A stretch of 64,000 nucleotides of DNA from contig NZ_VYGV01000006.1 of NCBI RefSeq assembly GCF_013387465.1, forward strand, positions 715,638 through 779,637, in the 5' to 3' direction. The translations under genes were made by a program, and so were the position numbers. The DNA comes from Hydrogenophaga aromaticivorans (GTDB lineage: Bacteria > Pseudomonadota > Gammaproteobacteria > Burkholderiales > Burkholderiaceae_C). The notes below the pieces were generated by a model that ran no database searches, was not told the DNA's origin, and worked only from the letters and a program-made list of their open reading frames with translations. This document shows, one piece after another, positions 34,213-42,391 of the stretch (positions within the stretch are counted from its first letter, which is position 1; every line of letters begins with the position of its first letter).

Positions 34213-35205
34213 TCAGAAGGCATCCATCTTGAGCTTCTGATGCGCCACCACCCGCTTCCAGCCTTCGACGTCGTTCTGCAGAAACTGCGCCAGTTGCGCG
34301 GGGGTTCCGGTGGCAGGTTCCAGCGCGTCTTTGCCCAGGCGCTCCTTCACATCCGCCATTTCAACCACCCGAGCCAGCGCAGCGTTGAGTTGCTGCACCA
34401 CCGCCTCGGGCGTGCCTTTGGGCGCCACCAGCGCAAAGTAGTTCAGCACGTTGAAGTCGGCCATGCCGGCTTCCTGCATGCCAGGCACCTGGGGCAGCGC
34501 GGGGCTGCGTTCGGGGCTGGTGACGGCCAGTGCCTTGAGGCGGCCGTCACGGATGTAGGGGGCCAGCGCGGGGATGGTGCCGGTGAGCAGCTGCACCTGG
34601 CCCGCGAGCGTGTCCAGCGTGGCCGGCGCGATGCCGCGGTAGGGAATGTGGGTGATGAAGGTGCCGGTGCGCGCCTTGAGCGATTCCAGCACCAGATGGT
34701 TGATGCCACCCACGCCGGCCGAACCGTAGTTGAGCCGCCCCGGCTGGCTGCGCGCGAGGGCCACAAGTTCGGGCAGGGTGTTGACAGGCAAGTCCTTGTT
34801 GGCCGCCCAGACCAGCGGACCGTGAGCGATCATGCCGACAGGGGTGAAGCTGCCGATCGGGTCGTAACCGGCGGTGGGCAGTGCGGCGGGCACGGTGGTG
34901 AAGGGTGCGGCCGCGAGCAGCAGGGTGTGGCCGTCGGGTGCGGCCCTGGCCACCTCTTGCGCGCCCAGCGCACCGGAGGCACCTGTCCGGTTGTCCACGA
35001 CCACGCTGACCTTGAGCAGCTCGGCCAGCTTGCCCGCCACCAGGCGGCCCATGGCGTCGGTGCCGGCGCCGGGCGCAAAGGGCACGATGATCTTGATGCT
35101 GCGTTCGGGGAAGCTGCTGGCCCAGCTGGCACCAGCGCTCAGGCCAACGAGTCCCGCGCCCAGCTGCAGGCAAAAGTGACGACGATCCGGGGAGGGGAAG
35201 GTCAT
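34213..35205 (-). CDS. Bug-family (TctC) tripartite tricarboxylate solute receptor
   Basis: Periplasmic receptor of the Bug/TctC type, 330 residues, a family greatly expanded in Burkholderiales. The N-terminus MTFPSPDRRHFCLQLGAGLV has two Arg and a hydrophobic stretch and may be a Tat signal, ending SWA. The mature part opens with IKIIVPFAPGAGTDAMGRLVA and contains YDPIGSFTPVGM, GRLNYGSAGVGGINHL and HIPYRGIAPA, all family-typical. GGAG lies eight bases before the ATG at 35205. No TctA/TctB membrane genes are adjacent, so it is an orphan receptor with unknown ligand. Confidence 0.92.
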   Translation of the reverse strand: MTFPSPDRRHFCLQLGAGLVGLSAGASWASSFPERSIKIIVPFAPGAGTDAMGRLVAGKLAELLKVSVVVDNRTGASGALGAQEVARAAPDGHTLLLAAAPFTTVPAALPTAGYDPIGSFTPVGMIAHGPLVWAANKDLPVNTLPELVALARSQPGRLNYGSAGVGGINHLVLESLKARTGTFITHIPYRGIAPATLDTLAGQVQLLTGTIPALAPYIRDGRLKALAVTSPERSPALPQVPGMQEAGMADFNVLNYFALVAPKGTPEAVVQQLNAALARVVEMADVKERLGKDALEPATGTPAQLAQFLQNDVEGWKRVVAHQKLKMDAF

Positions 35206-35375
35206 GTGAATCTCCAGACAGTACAGAACAATCGGGCCACTGTATGCCGGCGACATGACGAGGCGGTGACGGCCCTGCAACAACCGCGCGACAGCACAGC
35301 GCTGGGCCAGAACAACGCAGCGCCATCGCGGCCACGCCCGCGTCAGACCTTCAGGGGAACGCGCCAAAGGCGCTG

Positions 35376-37757
35376 TCAGCGCCCGCCGCGGGGTTTCATC
35401 GCATTGCCGCCCACGCCGGCCCGAGGCGGCAGTCCGGTGTGCTGGGTCAAGATCGCGCCACGCTGGGGCTGCGCCGGTTTCATCCCCGGCTTCACCACCG
35501 CGGCCATCTTCTCGCTGGCCTTGCCCACGGCGGTGCTGTTCTTGCGGCGCGCGCTCTGGTAGCTGCCGTCCGTCATGGGCTGGAAGGTCGGGATCAGGTG
35601 GTGTTTGCCGTTGCCGATCAGGTCGGCGCGGCCCATGGTCTTGAGCGCTTCGCGCAGCAGCGGCCAGTTGTTCGGGTCGTGGTAGCGCAGGAAGGCCTTG
35701 TGCAGGCGGCGGCGCTTGTCACCGCGCACGATATCCACCTTCTCGGCCCGGTCGTCGCGGTGCACGCCCTTGAGTGGGTTCAGGCTGGTGTGGTACATCG
35801 CCGTGGCCGTGGCCATGGGGCTGGGGTAGAAGGTCTGCACCTGGTCAGCGCGGAAACCGTTCTTCTTCAGCCAGATCGCGAGGTTCATCATGTCCTCGTC
35901 GCTGGTGCCCGGATGGGCCGCGATGAAATACGGGATGAGGAACTGCTTCTTGCCCGCCTCTTCGCTGTACTTCTCGAACATCGCCTTGAACTTGTCGTAG
36001 CTCCCGATGCCGGGCTTCATCATCTTGGACAACGGCCCGCTCTCGGTGTGCTCGGGCGCGATCTTGAGGTAACCGCCCACGTGGTGCTGCACCAGTTCCT
36101 TCACGTACTCCGGGCTCTTCACCGCCAGGTCGTAGCGCAGGCCGGAGCCGATCAGGATCTTCTTGATGCCCCGGAGCGACCGCGCTCGGCGGTAGATTTT
36201 GATCAGCGGGTCGTGGTTGGTGGTCAGGTTCTGGCAGATGCCGGGGTAGACGCAGCTGGGCTTGCGGCAGGCAGCCTCAATCTGCGGGCTCTTGCAGCCC
36301 AATCGGTACATGTTGGCGGTGGGGCCACCGAGGTCGGAGATGACACCGGTGAAGCCGTCGACCTTGTCGCGGATGTCTTCGACCTCCTTGATGATCGAGT
36401 CTTCCGAGCGGCTCTGGATGATGCGGCCTTCGTGCTCGGTGATGGAGCAGAAGGTGCAGCCACCGAAGCAGCCGCGCATGATGTTGATCGAGAAGCGGAT
36501 CATTTCCCAGGCTGGGATCTTGGTCGCGCCGTCGTGTTTGCCGTGTTCGTCGGCATAGGCCGGGTGCGGGCCGCGCGCGTACGGCAGGTCGAACACGTGA
36601 TCCATCTCGGCCGTGGTCAGCGGGATCGGCGGCGGGTTGATCCACACGTCGCGCGCCGTGGCGCCCTCGCCGTGCGCCTGCACCAGCGCACGGGCGTTGC
36701 CGGGGTTGGTTTCCAGGTGCAGCACGCGGTTGGCATGGGCGTACAGCACGGCGTCGCTTTTCACCTGCTCGTAGCTGGGCAGGCGGATCACACTGCGGTC
36801 GCGCGACAACTTGGCCACGCCGCCGGCGCCTTGGGGGCGGTGGATGGTGATGGGTTTGTAGGCCGAAGAGCCCTCACCCCGACCCTCTCCCACAGGCGGG
36901 ATAGGGGCTTGGGAGCCATCTTCCTTGGAACAGCTCTGTCCCTGGGCTTGCGCCTGTTCGCTGGTGGTCTGGTAAGGATTGATGTGGTCTTCGACGTGGC
37001 CGGGCTGGTCCACCTCGCTGGAATCGATCTCGATCCAGCCCTCGGCCGTGGGGTCGTGCGGGCGGCGGATGAAAGCGGTGCCGCGCACGTCGGTGATGTG
37101 TTCGATGGGTTCGCGTGCGGCGATGCGGTGCGCCACCTCGACCAGCGCGCGTTCGGCATTGCCGTACAGCAGCAGGTCGCACTTGGCATCCACCACGATG
37201 CTGCGACGCACTTTGTCGCTCCAGTAGTCGTAGTGGGCGATGCGGCGCAGGCTGCCTTCGATGCCGCCGAGCACGATGGGCACGTCTTTGTAGGCCTCGC
37301 GGCAGCGCTGGCTGTAGACGATGGCGGCGCGGTCGGGCCGCTTGCCACCCACGTCGCCGGGGGTGTAGGCGTCGTCGCTGCGGATCTTTCGATCAGCCGT
37401 GTAGCGGTTGATCATGGAATCCATGTTCCCCGCGGTCACGCCCCAGAACAGATTGGGCCTGCCCAGCGCCTTGAAGGGCTCGGCGCTCTGCCAGTCGGGC
37501 TGGGCGATGATGCCGACGCGAAAACCCTGCGCTTCCAGTACACGGCCGATCACGGCCATGCCGAAGCTGGGGTGGTCGATGTAGGCGTCGCCGGTCACCA
37601 GCACGATGTCGCACGAGTCCCAGCCCAGTTGCTCCATCTCGGCGCGGCTCATGGGCAGGAACGGCGCCACGCCGAACCGCTTGGCCCAGTAGGGGCGGTA
37701 GCTGGTCAGCGGCTTGGCGGCGCGCGCGAAAAAGGAGACGTCGACGGGGGCGTTCAT
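35376..37757 (-). CDS. ygiQ: YgiQ family radical SAM protein
   Basis: A 793-residue radical SAM protein of the UPF0313/YgiQ family, function unknown. The iron-sulfur motif is in [16 protein letters not shown] (Cys-x3-Cys-x2-Cys); the N-terminal part has [22 protein letters not shown] and [18 protein letters not shown]. The ATG at 37757 was chosen because [17 protein letters not shown] leads straight into the family; an upstream reading adds unrelated sequence. Between residues about 265 and 305 there is an insert not typical of the family. It includes [14 protein letters not shown], encoded by a palindromic intergenic-type repeat. The C-terminal tail is basic. Confidence 0.92.
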   Translation of the reverse strand: MNAPVDVSFFARAAKPLTSYRPYWAKRFGVAPFLPMSRAEMEQLGWDSCDIVLVTGDAYIDHPSFGMAVIGRVLEAQGFRVGIIAQPDWQSAEPFKALGRPNLFWGVTAGNMDSMINRYTADRKIRSDDAYTPGDVGGKRPDRAAIVYSQRCREAYKDVPIVLGGIEGSLRRIAHYDYWSDKVRRSIVVDAKCDLLLYGNAERALVEVAHRIAAREPIEHITDVRGTAFIRRPHDPTAEGWIEIDSSEVDQPGHVEDHINPYQTTSEQAQAQGQSCSKEDGSQAPIPPVGEGRGEGSSAYKPITIHRPQGAGGVAKLSRDRSVIRLPSYEQVKSDAVLYAHANRVLHLETNPGNARALVQAHGEGATARDVWINPPPIPLTTAEMDHVFDLPYARGPHPAYADEHGKHDGATKIPAWEMIRFSINIMRGCFGGCTFCSITEHEGRIIQSRSEDSIIKEVEDIRDKVDGFTGVISDLGGPTANMYRLGCKSPQIEAACRKPSCVYPGICQNLTTNHDPLIKIYRRARSLRGIKKILIGSGLRYDLAVKSPEYVKELVQHHVGGYLKIAPEHTESGPLSKMMKPGIGSYDKFKAMFEKYSEEAGKKQFLIPYFIAAHPGTSDEDMMNLAIWLKKNGFRADQVQTFYPSPMATATAMYHTSLNPLKGVHRDDRAEKVDIVRGDKRRRLHKAFLRYHDPNNWPLLREALKTMGRADLIGNGKHHLIPTFQPMTDGSYQSARRKNSTAVGKASEKMAAVVKPGMKPAQPQRGAILTQHTGLPPRAGVGGNAMKPRGGR
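36868..36915 (-). repeat. Palindromic repeat element inside ygiQ
   Basis: The plus strand shows GAGCCCTCACCCCGACCCTC followed by TCCC and later GGCGGGATAGGGGCTTGGGA. This resembles a CCCTCACCCC/GGGAGAGGG element common between genes of proteobacteria. It is translated in frame in ygiQ. Confidence 0.6.
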
Positions 37758-38011
37758 GGTGCGAAGGGGGAGTGAGGGCGAAGTGTACGGTTTTGCGCAT
37801 CCACGCCGTGTCATAGGGTTACCGGTCGAGGGACGAGGCAGCGCGTTACTTCTGGAAGCAATACCTGCCAGATCATTACCTGACACCTTGAGCATGATCA
37901 ATTTCACCCCAATGGGTCGGATCAGAATGATTTGCGAGCAAATACTGGGTGGAGTAGAAAGTTCCGGTGTTGCTTGATCTGTAGCTCAGTGAATCTTCCA
38001 AAGGAACCTCC

Positions 38012-38512
38012 ATGAAAAAGCAATCTGTGATCAACGCCGTTGTCCTGGCCTTGGCGCTGGGTGGTGTCGGCATGGCGTCTGCGCAGGACCGGTTGAAGAC
38101 CCAGGACAAGGACCAACTGAAAACCCAAGACAAAGACCTGCTCAAGACACAGGACAGGGATCAGCTGCGCGATCAGGACCGCCTCTACGCCGATGAGCTG
38201 ATGACCGATCAGGAGCGCACCACACTGCGTGAGCGTCTGCGCCTGGCCAAGACCGAACAGGAACGTGCTCGCATCCGCGAAGAGCACCGCCTGCAGATGG
38301 ACGCCAGAGCGAAGGAGCGCGGCGTCACGATCAAGAGCGTCACGGGTTCCTCGCAGACAGGGACGCAGAGCAGCAGTGGCTCTTCGCAGTCAGGATCGCA
38401 GAGCGGCAGTGGTTCTTCGCAGACAGGCACACAGAGCGGCAGCGGCTCTTCGAATGCAGGAATGCAGGGTGGCAGTGACACCTCGGGTGGCGGCGCTGGC
38501 GGCAAGAAATAG
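38012..38512 (+). CDS. Secreted repeat protein, Gln/Asp heptads and Ser/Gly tail
   Basis: A 166-residue exported protein of unknown function. A clear signal peptide (MKKQSVINAVVLALALGGVG, cut near ASA) precedes four 7-residue repeats based on LKTQDKD. A charged helical segment (TTLRERLRLAKTEQERARI) follows, then a C-terminal low-complexity tail of SSGSSQ/TGTQSGSG repeats. I have seen similar DQ-rich exported proteins in Burkholderiales, but no function is known to me. AAGGA lies before the ATG. The nucleotide repeats could expand or shrink by slippage. Confidence 0.85.
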   Translation: MKKQSVINAVVLALALGGVGMASAQDRLKTQDKDQLKTQDKDLLKTQDRDQLRDQDRLYADELMTDQERTTLRERLRLAKTEQERARIREEHRLQMDARAKERGVTIKSVTGSSQTGTQSSSGSSQSGSQSGSGSSQTGTQSGSGSSNAGMQGGSDTSGGGAGGKK

Positions 38513-38523
38513 GACCGTCGGGT

Positions 38524-38551
38524 TGAGCCAGAGACTGCCGTGTCTGGCTCA
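38524..38551. terminator. Possible hairpin terminator after the repeat protein
   Basis: A 9-bp perfect stem TGAGCCAGA/TCTGGCTCA with a ten-base loop, 12 bases after the stop codon. There is no T-run, so termination is uncertain. Confidence 0.4.
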
Positions 38552-38683
38552 GGCCCCACCGTCGGGCAACCATGCGGTGCGGGCATCGTGTGGATGTGCC
38601 CGGCTGCCCACCAATCTGCCCTTGAAAATCCCCATGAAGCGGCACATGTTCACCCGCCATGCGGCCCCTGCTGCCGGGGCCGC

Positions 38684-38872
38684 TCAGAGGTCGCGCAAGG
38701 CGGCCGCGAGGTGCCGTTGAAATTGCTCGGGATCGCCCAGCGCCTGCGCGTTCATCAAGGCAAGCTTCACGAGAAACAGCTCCGTCTTCTCCGGTCCTGC
38801 CCCGTCAATGGCGGTGGCCAGTGCGTCGTAGACCTGCTCCAGGCCGGGGATGGTCAATGTGTTCTGGTTCAT
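38684..38872 (-). CDS. DUF2783 protein
   Basis: A 62-residue protein starting MNQNTLTIPGLEQVYDALATA. It matches the DUF2783 family, short proteins found downstream of FAD-dependent hydroxylases in Comamonadaceae and relatives. Two amphipathic helices are predicted from composition. It begins two bases after the stop of the flavin monooxygenase gene. A partner or accessory role for that enzyme is the natural inference. Confidence 0.85.
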   Translation of the reverse strand: MNQNTLTIPGLEQVYDALATAIDGAGPEKTELFLVKLALMNAQALGDPEQFQRHLAAALRDL

Positions 38873-38874
38873 GT

Positions 38875-40578
38875 TCAGGCTTCCATTTTCAGACCAGCGG
38901 CGTTGAGCAGGGCGGCGCGCAGGCGCGTCGCATCCAGGCTCATCCAGCGCGCGCACACGTGCTGGTCCGGCCGCAGCAGGTAGGCCGCGCCACTGGCGAG
39001 CACGCCGTAGCGCTCACGCAGGTGACCGTCGGCGTCGGCCAGCGTTTCATCGGCGCCGGCGACCGGCTGGGCGCTGCCCACGGCAATCATCCGCAGCGGC
39101 AGTCCTCGTGCCCGCAGCCCGTTCACCTCCGCTTGCAGCGCATCGGGCACGGCGGCGCCTTCGGTGAAATACAGCAGCGAAAAGCGGTGGTCCAGGTGGT
39201 CCAGCAGGTGGTCGTTGGCGCCCAGGCGCACGTTCTGCGGCGGCGCGCCGTGACCCGGCCCGGCTTTGAACAGCGCGTTGTCGTCACCCGCGCTGTTGGC
39301 CGGCGAGTGGTGGTACTCGTGCGGCCGCGAGGTGCGCCAGTGGTAGAGCGGCCCCACGAAGGGCTCGCTGAGCGAGAGCGAGAGCACCGCGTCGCGCAGC
39401 AGGCGGAAGCCGCGCGTGGGCGGGGTCATGAAGCGGGTGCTCTTGCCGGCCTCGTCGATGATTTCGCGCGCCGCACCCACGCGTTCGCTGCTGTAACCCG
39501 CGAGCAGCGGCGCGGCGGCCAGGCCCTGGATCACGAAGGCCAGCCGCCAGGCCAGCGCCTGCGCATCCTGGAACCCCGTGTTGGCGCCGCGCACACCGAA
39601 GATCGGCAGCAGGTGCGCCGCGTCGCCGGTGAACAGCACGCGGCCGTGCACGTAGTCGGGCAGCGTGAGCGCGCGCGCCGAATAGACCGAGCACCAGTCC
39701 ATGGCCCAGGGCACGCCGGCGTGGCCGATCATGGCCAGTTGGGCGTCGATGCGGGCTTTCAGCGACTCGGGTTTCAGGGCGGCTTCGGGGTCTTCGCCGG
39801 GCGGCAGCTGGTAGTCCACGCGCCAGATGCCGTGCGGCTCGCGGTGCATGAGGATGGTGTTGCCGGGGTTCCAGTCGGGGTCGAAGAACGCGAGGCGTTC
39901 GGTGGGCAGCGGCAGATCGATGCGGATGTCGGCGATGACGAAGCGGCCTTCGTAGGACGCGCCTTCAAGCTTCAGGTCCAGCATCGAACGGATGCCGGAA
40001 CGCGCACCGTCGGCGGCCACCAGCCAGTCGGTCTGCAGCGTGTAAGGTCCTTCGGGTGTGTCCACCTCCAGCGTGGCGCCCTGCCCGTCCTGCGTCACGG
40101 CGTTCACGCGGTTGCCCCAGCGCAGCTCGATCAGCGGGTTCGCCCGCACGGCATCGACCAGGTATTCCTCCAGGTACTGCTGCTGCAGGTTGATCATGGG
40201 GAAGAAGCGGTCGTCCGGATCGTGCGGGGCTTCCATGCGGAAGACGCGCTGGCCTCGGTAGTACGAGTTGCCGAAGCGCCAGGGCAGACCGTTCTGGGTG
40301 ACGCGATCGGCCACGCCCACCTGCTGCAGGATCTCCATGGAGCGGCGCGTGAACACGATGGCACGGCTGCCTTCGGACACCTGGCGCTCCGCTTCGAGCA
40401 GCACGCTTTTCACGCCGTGACGCGCCAGCTCCAGCGCGGCCACCAGCCCGATCGGCCCGGCCCCGGCGATCACCACGGCGTGACGCTGCGGCTGCGGGTG
40501 CTGCGAGGGCAACCAAGCGTCGAACACCTGGTAATCGTAGTAGATGGAGCGCCGGGGTTCGGCGTGCGGCTGGTGCAT
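38875..40578 (-). CDS. FAD-dependent aromatic monooxygenase (MhpA-like)
   Basis: Flavoprotein hydroxylase of the group that includes 3-(3-hydroxyphenyl)propionate 2-hydroxylase, 567 residues. The FAD-binding motif VIAGAGPIGLVAALELARHG lies near 37-56. The DG motif is in VAADGARSGIRSML, and the third FAD motif is GRVLFTGDAAHLLPIFGVRGAN followed by GFQDAQALAWRL. A thioredoxin-like C-terminal domain (after about 430) is typical of larger members. The ATG at 40578 has AGGAG seven bases upstream. A LuxR-type gene lies upstream and an 18-bp palindrome before the likely promoter. The true substrate is unknown; a phenolic compound is likely. Confidence 0.87.
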   Translation of the reverse strand: MHQPHAEPRRSIYYDYQVFDAWLPSQHPQPQRHAVVIAGAGPIGLVAALELARHGVKSVLLEAERQVSEGSRAIVFTRRSMEILQQVGVADRVTQNGLPWRFGNSYYRGQRVFRMEAPHDPDDRFFPMINLQQQYLEEYLVDAVRANPLIELRWGNRVNAVTQDGQGATLEVDTPEGPYTLQTDWLVAADGARSGIRSMLDLKLEGASYEGRFVIADIRIDLPLPTERLAFFDPDWNPGNTILMHREPHGIWRVDYQLPPGEDPEAALKPESLKARIDAQLAMIGHAGVPWAMDWCSVYSARALTLPDYVHGRVLFTGDAAHLLPIFGVRGANTGFQDAQALAWRLAFVIQGLAAAPLLAGYSSERVGAAREIIDEAGKSTRFMTPPTRGFRLLRDAVLSLSLSEPFVGPLYHWRTSRPHEYHHSPANSAGDDNALFKAGPGHGAPPQNVRLGANDHLLDHLDHRFSLLYFTEGAAVPDALQAEVNGLRARGLPLRMIAVGSAQPVAGADETLADADGHLRERYGVLASGAAYLLRPDQHVCARWMSLDATRLRAALLNAAGLKMEA

Positions 40579-40602
40579 GGCTGGTCTCCTGTTGGTGGGC
40601 GC

Positions 40603-40646
40603 AGTGTAGGCAATGCCCATGACGCAGATGTCCCCATATGGGAACA
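40603..40646 (-). promoter_or_regulatory. Candidate activator-dependent promoter of the monooxygenase
   Basis: An 18-bp near-perfect palindrome (40629-40646, TGTCCCCATATGGGAACA, 8 of 9 pairs). TACACT as -10 is at 40608-40603 on the minus strand. If transcription starts about seven bases later (40596), the dyad is centred at about -41.5, the usual place for a LuxR-type activator. Confidence 0.55.
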
Positions 40647-40674
40647 AACCGAACCCACCTCGGGAAGACCCGGA

Positions 40675-41508
40675 TCAGGCGCCGCCGTCGAGCAGCAAGG
40701 CCAGCAGTTCGCGCTGCCCGGCCACGCCGAGCTTGCGGTAGAGGCGCTTCTGGTAGGTCTGTGCGCTGGCCAGCGTCAGGCCCAGGCGTTCGGCCAGGGA
40801 CTCGGTGCCCAGGCCTTCGATCAGTGCGCGCAGCACGTCGTGGTCACGCTGGGTCAGCGCCGGAAAGCGCCGTGCCAGCCGCGCCAGCACCAGGTCGGGC
40901 AGCTCCTGGCTCAGGGCCTGGCCGGTGTGGTGCAGGCGCACGGCGTGCACGATCAGCGGTGCAAAGGCCTCCACCACAGCAATGGCCGCATCGTCGAATG
41001 GCCCGTGCTCGGTGCCGCGGTACAGGTTCACCGAGAGCCATCGCCGGCCCTCGTAGAGCGCCATCACGGCCAGCCGCTCGGCCACCTGCGGCAGCTCGTA
41101 GCAGATGCGCCGGTACTCGGGGTGGGCGATGTCTTCACCGCGCTGGCGGTGCAGCACGATGCGTGGCTCGGCCATGCCGGCCTGCTGCGCCGCGGGGAAC
41201 TCCTGGCGCATCACCGCCACGCTGCCGTCAAGCCGGTAGAAGCGCGAGACGTAGGCTTCGGAAATATCGGGCAGCGCCTGCGTGCGCGAGCGGTCGCCCA
41301 TGGCCACGGTGCGGGGCCGGCGCTGGCCTTCGAAGGCAAAGATGGTGCACTGCGCCAGCGGCAGCTGCGCGCCCACCAGGCGCAACAGGTCCTCGGCCAC
41401 GGCGTGCCGGTCCGCCAGACCCAGGCGCGTCAGCAGCGCCACCACCTGCGACAGGGGCACGGCGATGGATGAGGCAGGACGGGTGCCCAGCACCCAGTGA
41501 TCGGACAT
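40675..41508 (-). CDS. LuxR-family transcriptional regulator
   Basis: A 277-residue regulator with a C-terminal LuxR helix-turn-helix (ALTQRDHDVLRALIEGLGTESLAERLGLTLASAQTYQKRLYRKLG-like, last 60 residues). The N-terminal region of about 200 residues has no response-regulator acidic pocket and no acyl-homoserine-lactone signature I can recognise, so it may be a GAF-like or unknown sensor domain. The ATG at 41508 begins MSDHWVLGTRPASS. It lies upstream of the flavin monooxygenase in the same direction and is the obvious candidate for its regulator. Confidence 0.85.
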   Translation of the reverse strand: MSDHWVLGTRPASSIAVPLSQVVALLTRLGLADRHAVAEDLLRLVGAQLPLAQCTIFAFEGQRRPRTVAMGDRSRTQALPDISEAYVSRFYRLDGSVAVMRQEFPAAQQAGMAEPRIVLHRQRGEDIAHPEYRRICYELPQVAERLAVMALYEGRRWLSVNLYRGTEHGPFDDAAIAVVEAFAPLIVHAVRLHHTGQALSQELPDLVLARLARRFPALTQRDHDVLRALIEGLGTESLAERLGLTLASAQTYQKRLYRKLGVAGQRELLALLLDGGA

Positions 41509-41651
41509 GGTGGGGCACTGTAGCGCAGGACCCGTTCGTCGGCCTCTGCGGGACCACGCCCGGTCCGCTACCACACCGCGCCGTTCGTCGCATCGGGAGG
41601 GCTGCGCCGTTACAAGAAAAAATGCAAAACAGGCAACCGCATGTACCGTTC

Positions 41652-41684
41652 TTCCCGTTACCACTCTTACGGCACAAACGGGAA
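41652..41684. promoter_or_regulatory. Inverted repeat upstream of the fourth bactofilin
   Basis: TTCCCGTT (41652-41659), 17 bases, AACGGGAA (41677-41684). It lies in the 227-base gap between the luxR-type and bactofilin genes. Possible operator or part of a leader hairpin; no clear -35/-10 pair accompanies it. Confidence 0.35.
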
Positions 41685-41735
41685 TGTAAGCCGTGTCGCC
41701 TTTAGCATGGGCGCTTCACTTTTGAAGGAGCTGAC

Positions 41736-42311
41736 ATGGCATTGCACTTTGGCAAACGCGAGACCGAACAACCCAAGACCCTGAACTCCGGCATGGCCAC
41801 GCAGCGCTACGGCGTAGGCAGCAACAGCTCATCTCCCGTGACGCCGCAAGCGACCACCGCGTCCGAGCCCACACCCACCCCCACACCATCAACCCCTCCG
41901 GCGCGCACCAGCGTTGCGATTCCCGAAGGCGGCAGCAAGCTGACCGTGGGACCGAACATCAAGCTCAAGGGCGTCGAGATCACCGACTGCGACACGCTGG
42001 TGGTCGAAGGTCTGGTGGAAGCCACCATGGATTCGCGCGTGATCCAGATCGCCGAACAAGGTGCCTTCAAAGGCTCGGCCGAAATCGACATCGCTGAAAT
42101 CCACGGCGTGTTCGACGGCAACCTCACCGTGCGCCAGAAGCTCGTGATCTACGCCACCGGCCGGGTCACAGGCAAGATCCGCTACGGCAAGGTGGTCATC
42201 GAAGAAGGCGGTCAGCTCTCCGGCGACATCGAGTGCTCGGTGAACGCCTCCGCCAGCAACAGCAGCAAGTCCAGCTCCACCAGCATGCCCGCCATGGCCC
42301 TCGCGGCCTGA
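41736..42311 (+). CDS. Bactofilin with disordered N- and C-terminal tails
   Basis: Fourth bactofilin of the window, 191 residues. The first 60 residues are Ser/Thr/Pro-rich (TTASEPTPTPTPSTPP). The core is typical: SKLTVGPNIKLKGVEITDCD, LVVEGLVEATMDSRVIQIAE, GVFDGNLTVRQKLVIYATGR and GKIRYGKVVIEEGGQLSGDIE. A Ser-rich tail follows. AAGGAG is five bases before the ATG. It is followed by a strong hairpin and then gspA. It could position the GspAB complex or act separately. Confidence 0.9.
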   Translation: MALHFGKRETEQPKTLNSGMATQRYGVGSNSSSPVTPQATTASEPTPTPTPSTPPARTSVAIPEGGSKLTVGPNIKLKGVEITDCDTLVVEGLVEATMDSRVIQIAEQGAFKGSAEIDIAEIHGVFDGNLTVRQKLVIYATGRVTGKIRYGKVVIEEGGQLSGDIECSVNASASNSSKSSSTSMPAMALAA

Positions 42312-42326
42312 TCGAACGCATCTGAT

Positions 42327-42356
42327 CCGCGCCCGGCCAACGCATGCCGGGCGCGG
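42327..42356 (+). terminator. Strong GC hairpin between bactofilin and gspA
   Basis: An 11-bp perfect stem (42327-42337 with 42346-42356), eight-base loop, followed only by TTGTCCC. It may be a partial terminator or an RNA-stability element. Confidence 0.55.
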
Positions 42357-42391
42357 TTGTCCCAGCTTCTGGCGCCCGCTATGCTGCGGGC

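Noticed and set aside
35439..37775. A long plus-strand frame opposite ygiQ; similar ones lie at 3965-5878, 29048-31009 and 38659-41472.
   Set aside because: All mirror well-supported minus-strand genes and have composition typical of reverse-complement reading. None has a ribosome-binding site or known motif.
38090..38460. CRISPR-like array because of regular repeats.
   Set aside because: The repeats are in frame within a protein with a signal peptide, have no unique spacers and no cas genes nearby.
41671..41690. Sigma-54 promoter at GGCAC before the fourth bactofilin.
   Set aside because: The second element (TTGC) is missing at the required spacing.
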